Assembly: GCA_016194905.1 (NCBI GenBank)
Contig: JACQAP010000023.1
Coordinates: forward strand, 1-47,076
Origin: Betaproteobacteria bacterium
GTDB taxonomy: Bacteria > Pseudomonadota > Gammaproteobacteria > Burkholderiales > JACQAP01
Length of the DNA stretch: 47,076 nt
Direction of reading: 5' to 3'
In this document: in pieces, positions 23,304 through 31,123 of the stretch
Layout: each line of letters opens with the position of its first letter
Position numbering within the stretch: position 1 is the first letter of the stretch
Translations under genes and position numbers: made by a program
The notes under the pieces: model-generated
Told to the model about the DNA's origin: nothing
The model's input: the letters and a program-made list of their open reading frames with translations, nothing else
Database searches by the model: none

Positions 23304-24200
23304 ATGTCGCTGTCTTACTTGATGCATCGCATTGGTTCTGGGATCCGCAATTCAGGCCTACTCAGGAATCAAACTTGGATATGGCAAACCATTGAGCCGA
23401 TTTGGAACGGCGCGTTCAAGCGAATCTACGCTCGGAGCGGCTACCTTGCACACATTAATGGCGAGCTATTCCGCCTCGAGTACGAAGACGGCGCACGCTT
23501 TGATCGCCGCGACAATCGAAAATATGAGCCGGCGTTCTACTACCCTTTCGTCTCGCTCATCCGCGAAGGTATGACGGTGTACGACATTGGTGCGCATATC
23601 GGAATTTTCGCACTGGGCGCCGGCGTTCGGGTCGGCCGTTCGGGGAAGGTACTCGCGTTCGAGCCAGCGCCCGAAACGATCGCCAAGCTTCGCCGCAACA
23701 TCGCTTTCAATCGTCTCGAAAGCGTCGTGGAGGTGGTGCCGGCGGTCGTCTCCGATACCGACAAGGGTGTCAAGTTCTTCGCATACAAGGCGAGCATGGC
23801 TGCTTCAATTGCGCGCCAAAATGTCGAGGATCTGAATCCCGAGCGGCGCACCGAGCCTGCAAGCGAACTCACGGTGGACTCGGTCACAATTGACGGCCTT
23901 CAGGCGGCACGCGATCTGCGTCCCGACGTAATAAAGATCGACGTGGAGGGAGCAGAGCTGATGGTGCTTCGCGGGGCGCGTCGAGTCCTGGCCGAATGCA
24001 AGCCCATCATCCTCTGCGAAGTGCATCCGCCACAGATGAGGAACTGTGGTGCGTCGATCGAGGAGTTCAACGCGTTTCTCTCCGAAGTCGTCTATGTGAG
24101 CGAGCCGCTGGATGAGCCAAACCCGATTGGGATTTATCACGCTTTGCTACGTCCAAGCGGTGGGGACGAGCGTCGAACGGACAACAATCTGCTCCATTGA
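23304..24200 (+). CDS. FkbM family SAM-dependent methyltransferase
   Basis: 298 residues from ATG 23304, where GAGGA lies about 7 bases upstream (an upstream TTG at 23238 would add 22 residues with no signal). The FkbM hallmarks are in order: TVYDIGAHIGIFALGAG (SAM-binding motif I), VLAFEPAPETIAKLRRNI, DVIKIDVEGAELMVLRGA and IILCEVHP. These enzymes O-methylate sugars or other secondary alcohols and are common in O-antigen and capsule loci. It follows the terminator at 23250 and precedes the lipoprotein glycosidase by 180 bases. It probably methylates a residue of the glycan, but the acceptor position is unknown. Confidence 0.9.
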   Translation: MSLSYLMHRIGSGIRNSGLLRNQTWIWQTIEPIWNGAFKRIYARSGYLAHINGELFRLEYEDGARFDRRDNRKYEPAFYYPFVSLIREGMTVYDIGAHIGIFALGAGVRVGRSGKVLAFEPAPETIAKLRRNIAFNRLESVVEVVPAVVSDTDKGVKFFAYKASMAASIARQNVEDLNPERRTEPASELTVDSVTIDGLQAARDLRPDVIKIDVEGAELMVLRGARRVLAECKPIILCEVHPPQMRNCGASIEEFNAFLSEVVYVSEPLDEPNPIGIYHALLRPSGGDERRTDNNLLH

Positions 24201-24380
24201 ACAACGTTCAAGCCTCGTGGGCCATCGAGAATTGCTGGCATCATTGCAAGGACTGAAATCGGCCAAAGCGAAAGAGTATTTTGAGGTCTTCCGGTGCCCC
24301 GAACACTGCCGCACCCGAACTGACTTCCAAACCGCGGTCTACCCCGAATAAGAAAAGCTGAGATACTCGCGGAGGTGCTA

Positions 24381-25958
24381 TTGAATTTTCTATCCTTCGT
24401 GCCGCCGCTCACGCTGGCCTTGCTGGCGGGCATGGCGGTGATCGCCGGCTGTGCCGGCACGCCTGGCCCCCAGCAGGAAGCGCAGCCGCGTGAGCCCGAC
24501 GTGGCAGTGCCCGCTACGGCACCTGCGACGCTGCCGACGCCCACCCCGGCGCCCGCGAGATCGGTCTCCGTTCGCATCGACGAGGCAATGGCGCATCAGG
24601 TCATCGAGGGCTTCGGCGCCACGACCAACGAATATTTCGACATGGTGAGCCGGGAGGACCTGATGGGGGCACTGCGCCCTCGCGTCATCGAGGCCGTCTA
24701 CGGCCAGGTGGGCATCACCATGGGGCAGCTCGAAGTCGGCCCCTACGAAAACTTCGATCCGTCTCGCTACACGACCGCCAACGACGACGGCGATCCGTTG
24801 ACGTTCAACTGGCGTGCATTCAACTTCGTCCGTTCAGAAGGCCAGAAGACCGGCATCGTCGATCTCGCCCGGCCCTACGGTTTCGACAACTTCACCATCC
24901 ACAGCGGAACCAACGTGCGCTGGTCCGACCCATGGTTGGCCGGCGTGCGTAAATCCAACTATCGGCTCTATCTCGAAGAGATGGCCGAGAACGTCGTCGC
25001 GCCGCTGATTTATTGGCGCGACAAGTTCGGCATCGTAACGCGCTGGCATCATCTGTTCAACGAACCGACCACCGGCAATGGCGAGCTCGCGGGCGGCGGT
25101 GTGCAGGAAGTGGTGGATCTCGTAAAGGCGGTCGGTGCGCGCTTGCGCCGTGAAGGATTCGGCGACCTGCGCATGGTGGTTGCCAGCGAGGAGACGGAGG
25201 AGGCCAGCCTCGCCTCGGCGCGCGCCATCCTCGCCGACCCGGAAGCGCGCCGCTACGTGGGCGCGATCGGCTATCACACCTACCCGTACGGCTCGGTCTA
25301 CAGCGACGTGAACCGCATTCTGGCCACGTCGGGGCAGGGCGGGCCGGACGCAGGACGCATCAAGGTGCGCAACGACATCCGCGACCTCGCGAAGCAGTAC
25401 GGCCTGCAGGTGTGGATGACCGAAGTGAGCAATGGCCGGGCGGGCCCGCTGGATTCGCTGCGCGGGCGGGCCATTCACATCCACGATGAAATGCGCTACG
25501 CGAACGCTTCGTCGTATTGGGCCATGTACCAGGTTGCGGACATGTTTTCCCAGCATGGCCCCTGCGGCGAGGACTGCCTGGTTCACTTCAACCGTGTGCG
25601 CGGTACGGTCAGCATCAGCGGCACCGGCTATGCGATCGGGCACTACGCCCGCTGGATCCGGCGTGGCGCCGTGCGTATTGACAGCGAAACCGATGACCCG
25701 CTGGTGCTGGCCTCGGCATTCCGCGACGATGCGCGGAAGAGGATCATCGCGGTCGTGGTCAACAACCATCTTGATCCAGTGTCCGTAACCGTGAGGACTG
25801 CGGGGCGCGTTGAGCTCAGCGGCGAAATGAAGGGCGAACAGTCATCCGCCGAGGGCTATTGGCTTCCGCTCACTGCGGCGGCGCCGCGCGCAGACGGCAG
25901 CATCAGCACTCTTCTCCTCCCGCGCAGTGTCACGAGTTTGTCGGTGGAGTTTCGTTGA
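24381..25958 (+). CDS. Lipoprotein glycoside hydrolase, GH30-like (clan GH-A)
   Basis: 525 residues from TTG 24381, with GGAGG 5 bases upstream. It has a signal peptide ending in a lipobox (VIAGC, Cys at about 24), then a Pro/Ala/Thr-rich linker (about 27-60). The catalytic domain begins HQVIEGFGATTNEYF, the GH30-type substrate loop. HLFNEPTTG (Glu at about 228) fits the acid/base and VWMTEVSN (Glu at about 348) fits the nucleophile. AIGYHTYP lies between them. A beta-sandwich tail (RKRIIAVVVNNH) closes the protein. It would act in the periplasm or at the outer membrane to cut or trim the polysaccharide made by this locus. A high-identity fragment of a second copy is present at 32497-32620. 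Confidence 0.85.
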   Translation: MNFLSFVPPLTLALLAGMAVIAGCAGTPGPQQEAQPREPDVAVPATAPATLPTPTPAPARSVSVRIDEAMAHQVIEGFGATTNEYFDMVSREDLMGALRPRVIEAVYGQVGITMGQLEVGPYENFDPSRYTTANDDGDPLTFNWRAFNFVRSEGQKTGIVDLARPYGFDNFTIHSGTNVRWSDPWLAGVRKSNYRLYLEEMAENVVAPLIYWRDKFGIVTRWHHLFNEPTTGNGELAGGGVQEVVDLVKAVGARLRREGFGDLRMVVASEETEEASLASARAILADPEARRYVGAIGYHTYPYGSVYSDVNRILATSGQGGPDAGRIKVRNDIRDLAKQYGLQVWMTEVSNGRAGPLDSLRGRAIHIHDEMRYANASSYWAMYQVADMFSQHGPCGEDCLVHFNRVRGTVSISGTGYAIGHYARWIRRGAVRIDSETDDPLVLASAFRDDARKRIIAVVVNNHLDPVSVTVRTAGRVELSGEMKGEQSSAEGYWLPLTAAAPRADGSISTLLLPRSVTSLSVEFR

Positions 25959-26031
25959 CGGGCGGGCGAAGAAGCGTCAGAGTCGCCGGCGTCAGTCCGT
26001 AGCGCAGGACCGCGCTCGCGTGCACAACGGT

Positions 26032-26279
26032 ACGCCGCCGCCAAGGAAATACTCCGTCGCACCGAAGTGCAGTCCACATCCTTGCCTGATCCGACGAAAC
26101 CCACAGGCTTGTACAAGCGGGTGCGCGATAACTCACTGGGGAAGACGCTGCGTGGCTGGGAGCCGCAGGTGCGCTTCGGCGACGGGCTTGACCGAACCAT
26201 TCGGTGGTATTACGAAACGAAGAACCCGGCGGCCGTCCGGGCTGACTTCGAGCTCCTGCTGACGGAGCCCCGGTACTGA
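26032..26279 (+). pseudogene. 3' fragment of an NAD-dependent epimerase gene (copy of the 22092-23111 gene)
   Basis: From about 26032 the sequence aligns in frame with the last 80 or so codons of the epimerase at 22092-23111. AAKEILRR, PDPTKPTG, DNSLGK and GLDRTIRWYYETKN are all conserved, and the frame ends at TGA 26277-26279 with a slightly longer tail. Upstream of 26032 there is no homology and no start, so the gene is truncated at its 5' end. It differs from the parent by many substitutions, so it was not copied very recently. It lies between the glycosidase and the AT-richer SGNH gene. Confidence 0.9.
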
Positions 26280-26285
26280 ATTACG

Positions 26286-27365
26286 GTGACCCTCAACCCA
26301 ATGTCAAGTAAATCTATCGGACGGCGAACCGTAGAGATCGGACTCTACAGTCTTGGTCTTTTGTTGTTCCTAGAGGTTGTCTTTCGTGGCTTGTTTTCAA
26401 TTGACCCCATTTTTCGTAAGTTAAGTGGGTATGACGATTCCTCCTCAAGGATTCACTGGATAAATCAACACACCGATCAGCAGCAGTTTGTCTACAAGTT
26501 CGATGCCTATCATCCGTCGAGAGGCTGGACGCTAAAGCCTGGTATCAAGGACATGGTGGTCTTCAAGAATAAGATCTTGAACTCCAACTCCATGGGCTTT
26601 AGGGGAAAAGCTGAGTATTCTTATGCTCGGCAATCGGGTAAACGTCGGATTCTTGTTTTTGGCGACTCCTATAGTTTCGGGGATGAAGTATCAGATGGCG
26701 AAACCTATTCACACTATCTGGAAAGCATCATGCCCGATACGGAGGTGCTTAATTTAGGTATTCACGGTTATGGACACGATCAAATGTTGCTCTACTTACA
26801 AGAAGAAGGGATCAAATATCGTCCAGACATCGTGATCTTGGGATATGTGTGGTTCGATATGAACCGCAATCTTTTTGAATTCAACAATTACTCTAAGCCG
26901 AAATTTGAAATACTGGATCACGAATTGCACCTCGTCAATGTTTCTGTTCCTTCTCCGGAGTGGTTCATAACGCACGAGTTCTACCGATTGAAAATTCTCG
27001 ATCTCGGTGTGATCTTACGAGAGAAGATTCGGTGGACGCTCGGGTTGAATGACGAGAGAGCCAAAACGCTCACGACGTCTATTCTCAGAGAATTCGTAAG
27101 AACCACCCGGCAGATCAACGCGACGCCGGTCTTCGTGTATCTACCGGTGTTGGCAGAACTCATCAAATCCGATGAGGCGATGACCCCGAACGAACAATAC
27201 CTGTATAAGAATTGTGAAGAACAGAAAATTGCGTGTCTGTTTCTTCGTCGTTCTTTCGTGGAAGAGGCGAAAAAGGGGACTACATTCAACACTCGAAGTC
27301 ACTGGCTGGCAAACGAGCATTCGATCGCGGCAAAAAGCATCAAGGAATTTCTACAAACAGAATAG
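26286..27365 (+). CDS. SGNH/GDSL-like hydrolase, membrane-anchored, AT-richer than neighbours
   Basis: 359 residues if GTG 26286 is used; ATG 26301 would remove 5 residues, and neither has a clear ribosome-binding site. One N-terminal hydrophobic helix (about 16-35) anchors an extracytoplasmic domain. Block I is ILVFGDSYSFGDEV with the nucleophilic Ser, and NLGIHGYGHDQM supplies the block II Gly. At the C-terminus the usual DxxH site reads TRSHWLANEH, so His is present but the Asp is replaced. It may therefore be inactive or use another acid. Codon use and base composition are distinctly AT-richer than on both sides, and gene fragments flank it, which points to acquisition from another source. 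A role in O-acylation of the glycan is inference. Confidence 0.8.
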   Translation: MTLNPMSSKSIGRRTVEIGLYSLGLLLFLEVVFRGLFSIDPIFRKLSGYDDSSSRIHWINQHTDQQQFVYKFDAYHPSRGWTLKPGIKDMVVFKNKILNSNSMGFRGKAEYSYARQSGKRRILVFGDSYSFGDEVSDGETYSHYLESIMPDTEVLNLGIHGYGHDQMLLYLQEEGIKYRPDIVILGYVWFDMNRNLFEFNNYSKPKFEILDHELHLVNVSVPSPEWFITHEFYRLKILDLGVILREKIRWTLGLNDERAKTLTTSILREFVRTTRQINATPVFVYLPVLAELIKSDEAMTPNEQYLYKNCEEQKIACLFLRRSFVEEAKKGTTFNTRSHWLANEHSIAAKSIKEFLQTE

Positions 27366-27422
27366 ACCAGCACGCGACAACCAGCTAAAGGAAGGCGTGT
27401 TTCGAGAGCAAAGTCCCACAAG

Positions 27423-27563
27423 CTAGATGAACTCCTGTCGGCGCAGCTCCGCCGCCGTCTGTTCGAGTCCCCACTCCAGCGCCATCGGTTCGAAACCGAG
27501 GAGGCGGCGGGCCTTCTCGATGTTCGCGGCGCGATTGACCCAGGTGCGCGCTAGTCGTACGAG
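27423..27563 (-). pseudogene. 3' end of an extended-SDR epimerase gene, minus strand
   Basis: Read on the minus strand, the frame from 27563 to the TAG at 27423-27425 encodes NIEKARRLLGFEPMALEW and then GLEQTAAELRRQ. This is the standard C-terminus of NAD-dependent epimerases (a K-A-R-x-L-L-G-F-x-P motif followed by E-x-G-L). It has no start and is cut off upstream. It differs from the plus-strand epimerase fragments nearby, so it derives from another epimerase gene. It may belong with the epimerase pieces at 32335-32711, which lie on the same strand. Confidence 0.7.
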
Positions 27564-27767
27564 AAGGGCGGGGGGGCTTGCCGCCGACCGCGCCCCGCGC
27601 GCGCGTTCAGGGCAACAATCTGTTCGATCCAGGGTGGGGCGCAGAGTTGATAGGGTACATGACCGACGCGTGCGCCGGTCAGAGATATCAACTCACACTA
27701 TTCAAGCCATCGAGCTCCGCCAATATTGATCGCCTCGTGTTGAAGATCGTTGCGATCAAGCAGCGAT

Positions 27768-27857
27768 GGGCTCGACCGAACGATTCGGTGGTATTACGAA
27801 ACCAAGAACGCTAAGGCGGTTCGGGCCGACTTCCAGCGGCTGCTGACGGAGCAGTGA
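27768..27857 (+). pseudogene. 3' end of an NAD-dependent epimerase gene (third copy)
   Basis: Thirty codons, starting GLDRTIRWYYETKN and ending with LLTEQ and TGA 27855-27857, match the end of the intact epimerase gene (22092-23111) and of the longer fragment at 26032-26279 almost base for base. No homology precedes 27768. A recombination or insertion breakpoint must lie at about this position. Confidence 0.85.
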
Positions 27858-27960
27858 AGGTGATCGCACCGAAGCTTCAACGGCGCTACGCTCAGGTTTC
27901 CGCCAGCGCCGACTGGTAGAAATGCGACGTCGAAGAGGCGCACGGACGGCGACGGGAATG

Positions 27961-29847
27961 CTAGACCCGCATCCATTTCGTGAACCATTGGTCGAGGATG
28001 AACGCGGAGTACACAATGGCCGTGAAGTTTCCCGCGCCCTGGGCGTGGGCGGCCAAAAGCTGCGAAATGCGCCCCATGTCGAGCAGCTCGGCCAGGGGAC
28101 CGGAGGAGCTGGCGCCACGCACCGTGGTGGCGATCACGGAATCATGGCCGAGCCACCCCGGCAGTGGCATGGCGAATCCTTGCTTGGGTCGGTCGATCAG
28201 TGCGTCGGGCAACCACGGTCGCACCGCCTCCTTGAGCGCGAGTTTCGCGGCGTCATGACTTGCCAGCGCCGTTGCCGGGATTCCGGCCGCGAGTTCCATC
28301 ACGTCCCGGTGAAGAAAGAGCGGCCGCACTTCGAGCGACACGGCCATGCTCGCGCGATCGACCTTGACCAGGATGTCCCCGGGGAGCGTTAGCGCGAAAT
28401 CGAGGTGGCGCATCGAATTCACCAGACCGACCTCGTCGGGTGGTGCGGCGACCAGAAGCTGTTCGACCAGCCGATACGGATCGTAATGGCACAAGGCCTC
28501 GGCGAGCGGCCCTCGCGCCACCTGGCGCAGGAGGGGGAGGGGAAAACCGGTGCACAGCATGTCGGCAAGCATCTGAGGCGCCGCCAGGCCGTACTGCGCA
28601 AGCGTTCTCCGCCAGTGGCTTCCTTCGCTGAGCGTGTGTTGCGCAACCGCTGAGAGAGCACGCGCCACGCCGACCGGGAAGATGCCTGCGAGCTCCGATC
28701 GCCTGACCAGCCTCTGGTACTTGCGGTAGCCGGCAAAGATTTCATCGGCTCCATCACCCGACAGCGCGACCGTGATCGATCGGCGAGCCTCCCGGCAAAG
28801 ATAGTAGGTTGGGACGCTGGAATAATCGTTGAATGGCTCGTCGTAGTGCCAACCGAGATGGTCGAGTACCGAGCCCACATCCGAGGGCTCCACCGTTCGC
28901 TCCACGTGTGATGTCCGGTAGCGATCGGCGACCTGGCGCGCCCATCGGCGCTCGTCGTATGCCGCGTCATCGAAACCGATGGTGAAGCTCCGGACGGCGT
29001 GCCCCGACAGGCTCAAGGCAGCCGTGACTGTAGAGGAGTCGACGCCTCCGCTGAGGAAGGTACCAAGCGGAACGTCCGCGATTGCCATCTCGTTCGCTGC
29101 ACGCAGGAGCGTCGCCCGGATCTCCTCCGCCGTCGCGTCGCCGGACCGACTCACGAAAGGCAGCGACCAGTACCGCCGAGGCTCGTTGACGATCGTGCGC
29201 CCATCCTCACGCAACTCGACCACCATCGCATGAGCCGGCGCCAGTTTCCGCACGCCTTGCCAAATGCTCTTCGGATCGGCGACGAAGCCGAAGGTGAGGA
29301 AGTCGATCATCGCTTCGTAGTCGATGCGCCGATCGAGGCCCGGCCAGTCGAGCAGCCCTTTGATCTCGGATGCGAAGACGAAGGTCTCATTGACGAGCGC
29401 GTAATAAAGCGGCTTTTCGCCCGCCCGATCACGCGCGCAGAAGAGCCGGCGCGTTTTTGTGTCCCACAATGCGAAGGCGAACATGCCCGAAAGGTGATCG
29501 AGCAAGTCCGCTCCCCAGTGCCGGAATGCCTCGAGCAGCACTTCGGTATCCGATTCGGTTCGAAACCGGGCTCCTTCGCCTTCCAATGCCTTGCGGACCG
29601 CGCGGAAGTTGTAGATCTCTCCGTTGAATGTCACGACAAACCTTCCATCGTGGGAGCACATCGGCTGATTGGAGCGGACGTCGAGGTCGATAATTGAAAG
29701 ACGCCGGTGTCCCAGGCATATGCGGCCGTCGACCGATTGCCACAAGCCGGCGTGATCCGGCCCGCGATGCGCCAACCTGTCACGCATCCGTTCGACAGTA
29801 GCTCGCTCGACCACCGCGCTGGAGAGGACGCCAACGATGCCACACAT
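27961..29847 (-). CDS. AsnB-like glutamine amidotransferase (exosortase-A-system asparagine-synthase type)
   Basis: 628 residues. It starts MCGIVGVL, so Cys2 is the glutaminase nucleophile after Met removal. The GATase class-II domain continues through RGPDHAG and FNGEIYNF. The second domain has the ATP-pyrophosphatase loop SGGVDSS, then SGDGADEIFAGY, and KVDRASMAVSLEVRPLFLH near the C-terminus, all characteristic of asparagine synthases. In XrtA/PEP-CTERM exopolysaccharide loci a homologue is a standard member, presumably amidating a carboxyl group of a sugar such as a uronic acid (inference from context). It is transcribed to the left and stands 17 bases from the GT2 gene upstream of it, so the two likely share an operon with the GT4 at 31124. 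Confidence 0.93.
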   Translation of the reverse strand: MCGIVGVLSSAVVERATVERMRDRLAHRGPDHAGLWQSVDGRICLGHRRLSIIDLDVRSNQPMCSHDGRFVVTFNGEIYNFRAVRKALEGEGARFRTESDTEVLLEAFRHWGADLLDHLSGMFAFALWDTKTRRLFCARDRAGEKPLYYALVNETFVFASEIKGLLDWPGLDRRIDYEAMIDFLTFGFVADPKSIWQGVRKLAPAHAMVVELREDGRTIVNEPRRYWSLPFVSRSGDATAEEIRATLLRAANEMAIADVPLGTFLSGGVDSSTVTAALSLSGHAVRSFTIGFDDAAYDERRWARQVADRYRTSHVERTVEPSDVGSVLDHLGWHYDEPFNDYSSVPTYYLCREARRSITVALSGDGADEIFAGYRKYQRLVRRSELAGIFPVGVARALSAVAQHTLSEGSHWRRTLAQYGLAAPQMLADMLCTGFPLPLLRQVARGPLAEALCHYDPYRLVEQLLVAAPPDEVGLVNSMRHLDFALTLPGDILVKVDRASMAVSLEVRPLFLHRDVMELAAGIPATALASHDAAKLALKEAVRPWLPDALIDRPKQGFAMPLPGWLGHDSVIATTVRGASSSGPLAELLDMGRISQLLAAHAQGAGNFTAIVYSAFILDQWFTKWMRV

Positions 29848-29863
29848 CAGGGCGAGTGACCTG

Positions 29864-30916
29864 TCATCTCGTACGCTTTGGAGGGCCCTTCACATGCCAC
29901 CGCTTTAACATCACTTGGGCGCACCACTCCATGCGGGGGAGTCGTAACAGTCCCCACATGCCGGCAACCAACACCAGAAGCCGCCAGCGCTGAACGCTAT
30001 GCGCCCGAGCTATCATTGTGATCTGCACCTCGCGCAATGCACCGCGCCCGGCAGGTAGTTCGTTCTTGATGTAGTGGCTGATCGCCGCCATCAGCCGGTC
30101 CTCCGATCGATGCGCCTCGTAGTTCAGGAGGGCCGTGGGTGTGGCGAGGGTGTTGTCCCCCGACGCGAGGTACTCGTCGAGAATGACAAAGTAGTTTTCG
30201 GGCGCGGTACGAAGGCGATGATAACGCTGCGACGAGTTGCCGTGGAAGTGCCGGTATTTCATCAGGTGGGATTCGAGCACCGCGATCGAATAGCACCGCG
30301 CGATGCGCAGCCACATCTCGAGATCCGCCGTATTGCGATAGCGAGCTTGACGATACGTTCCGACGTCCTCATGAACCGAGGCGCGTACCATTGCAGTTGG
30401 ACAGACCAGGAATCCATTCTTGTACTTGAGCAGGGTATTCAGAACGACCGGGTAATCGAGCGGCTGCTCGCCGCGCACCTCCTCCGGGATCGATAGGCGG
30501 CCGTATTCCCGGCCCTCTGCGTCCACGAAGATGTCCGAGCAGAACACGGCCGCCACCTGCGGATGCGCCTGCAGGTACGAGACCTGCGTCTCGACGATCG
30601 TCGGCAGATAGATGTCGTCCGCGTGGTACGTCGCGATGAGCGAGCCGCGGGCACGCGCAATGCCGACGTTGACGTTGTCGTAAATGCCGAGATTGTTCGG
30701 TTGGCGTACGTAGGTGATCTTGCCTTCGTACTCCGCGGCGATCGCGGGCGTGTCATCGCTCGACGCATCGTCGAGCAGAATGATCTCCATGCTGGGGTAA
30801 GTCTGGGCGACGATCGAGTCGAGTGCTTCGCGCAGAAACGCGGCACCGTTGTAGCTCGGGACGAGGACGGATACAAGCGGCGGGTTGGTGGAGACAGGGA
30901 GAATCTTGTTCGCCAT
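29864..30916 (-). CDS. GT2 family glycosyltransferase
   Basis: 350 residues. The GT-A nucleotide-binding start VSVLVPSYNGAAFLREALDS, the LLDDASSDDTP loop, HADDIYLP (metal-binding DxD-type motif at about 105) and DLEMWLRIARCY (acceptor-side catalytic Asp region) are all present. The C-terminal 100 residues are basic with a hydrophobic patch (about 308-325) that could touch the membrane. It lies between the GT4 at 31124 and the AsnB-like amidotransferase on the minus strand. It would be an inverting transferase acting at the cytoplasmic face of the inner membrane. The sugar is unknown. Confidence 0.93.
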   Translation of the reverse strand: MANKILPVSTNPPLVSVLVPSYNGAAFLREALDSIVAQTYPSMEIILLDDASSDDTPAIAAEYEGKITYVRQPNNLGIYDNVNVGIARARGSLIATYHADDIYLPTIVETQVSYLQAHPQVAAVFCSDIFVDAEGREYGRLSIPEEVRGEQPLDYPVVLNTLLKYKNGFLVCPTAMVRASVHEDVGTYRQARYRNTADLEMWLRIARCYSIAVLESHLMKYRHFHGNSSQRYHRLRTAPENYFVILDEYLASGDNTLATPTALLNYEAHRSEDRLMAAISHYIKNELPAGRGALREVQITMIARAHSVQRWRLLVLVAGMWGLLRLPRMEWCAQVMLKRWHVKGPPKRTR

Positions 30917-31123
30917 TTATGAACGTTCGGTGCGCCAGGATTTGCAGGCAACATTGCCGTCGGACGAGGGCTCCACGGGCAGCCTAACACATCCTGATGA
31001 GTGTGAAGGCGGCCTCCGGTGGCGCATGGCAATCGCTCCGGAACTCGCTTTCGCCCGACGCGACGACGCAATGGCATGCTCCCGAACTACGCGATCAGGC
31101 GAGTGTTTGTGGCGCTAGAGGCA
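30917..31123. other. 207-base intergenic region, nothing recognised
   Basis: Lies between two minus-strand glycosyltransferase genes. No coding remnant, hairpin with a T-run or clear promoter was recognised. Confidence 0.3.

Larger units (their letters stand above)
27366..27960. other. 595-base region without an intact gene, containing two epimerase fragments
   Basis: Holds a minus-strand epimerase 3' end (27423-27563) and a plus-strand epimerase 3' end (27768-27857). Between them, a plus-strand open stretch at about 27600-27765 encodes GNNLFDPGWGAELIGYMTD with no start and no family I recognise. It may be another gene fragment. The last 100 bases before the AsnB-like gene show nothing. Confidence 0.5.

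Noticed and set aside
27578..27814. A 78-codon frame (GNNLFDPGWGAELIGYMTD) between epimerase fragments.
   Set aside because: It runs out of frame into the third epimerase tail and has no start signal or known family. It is mentioned only as part of the debris region.
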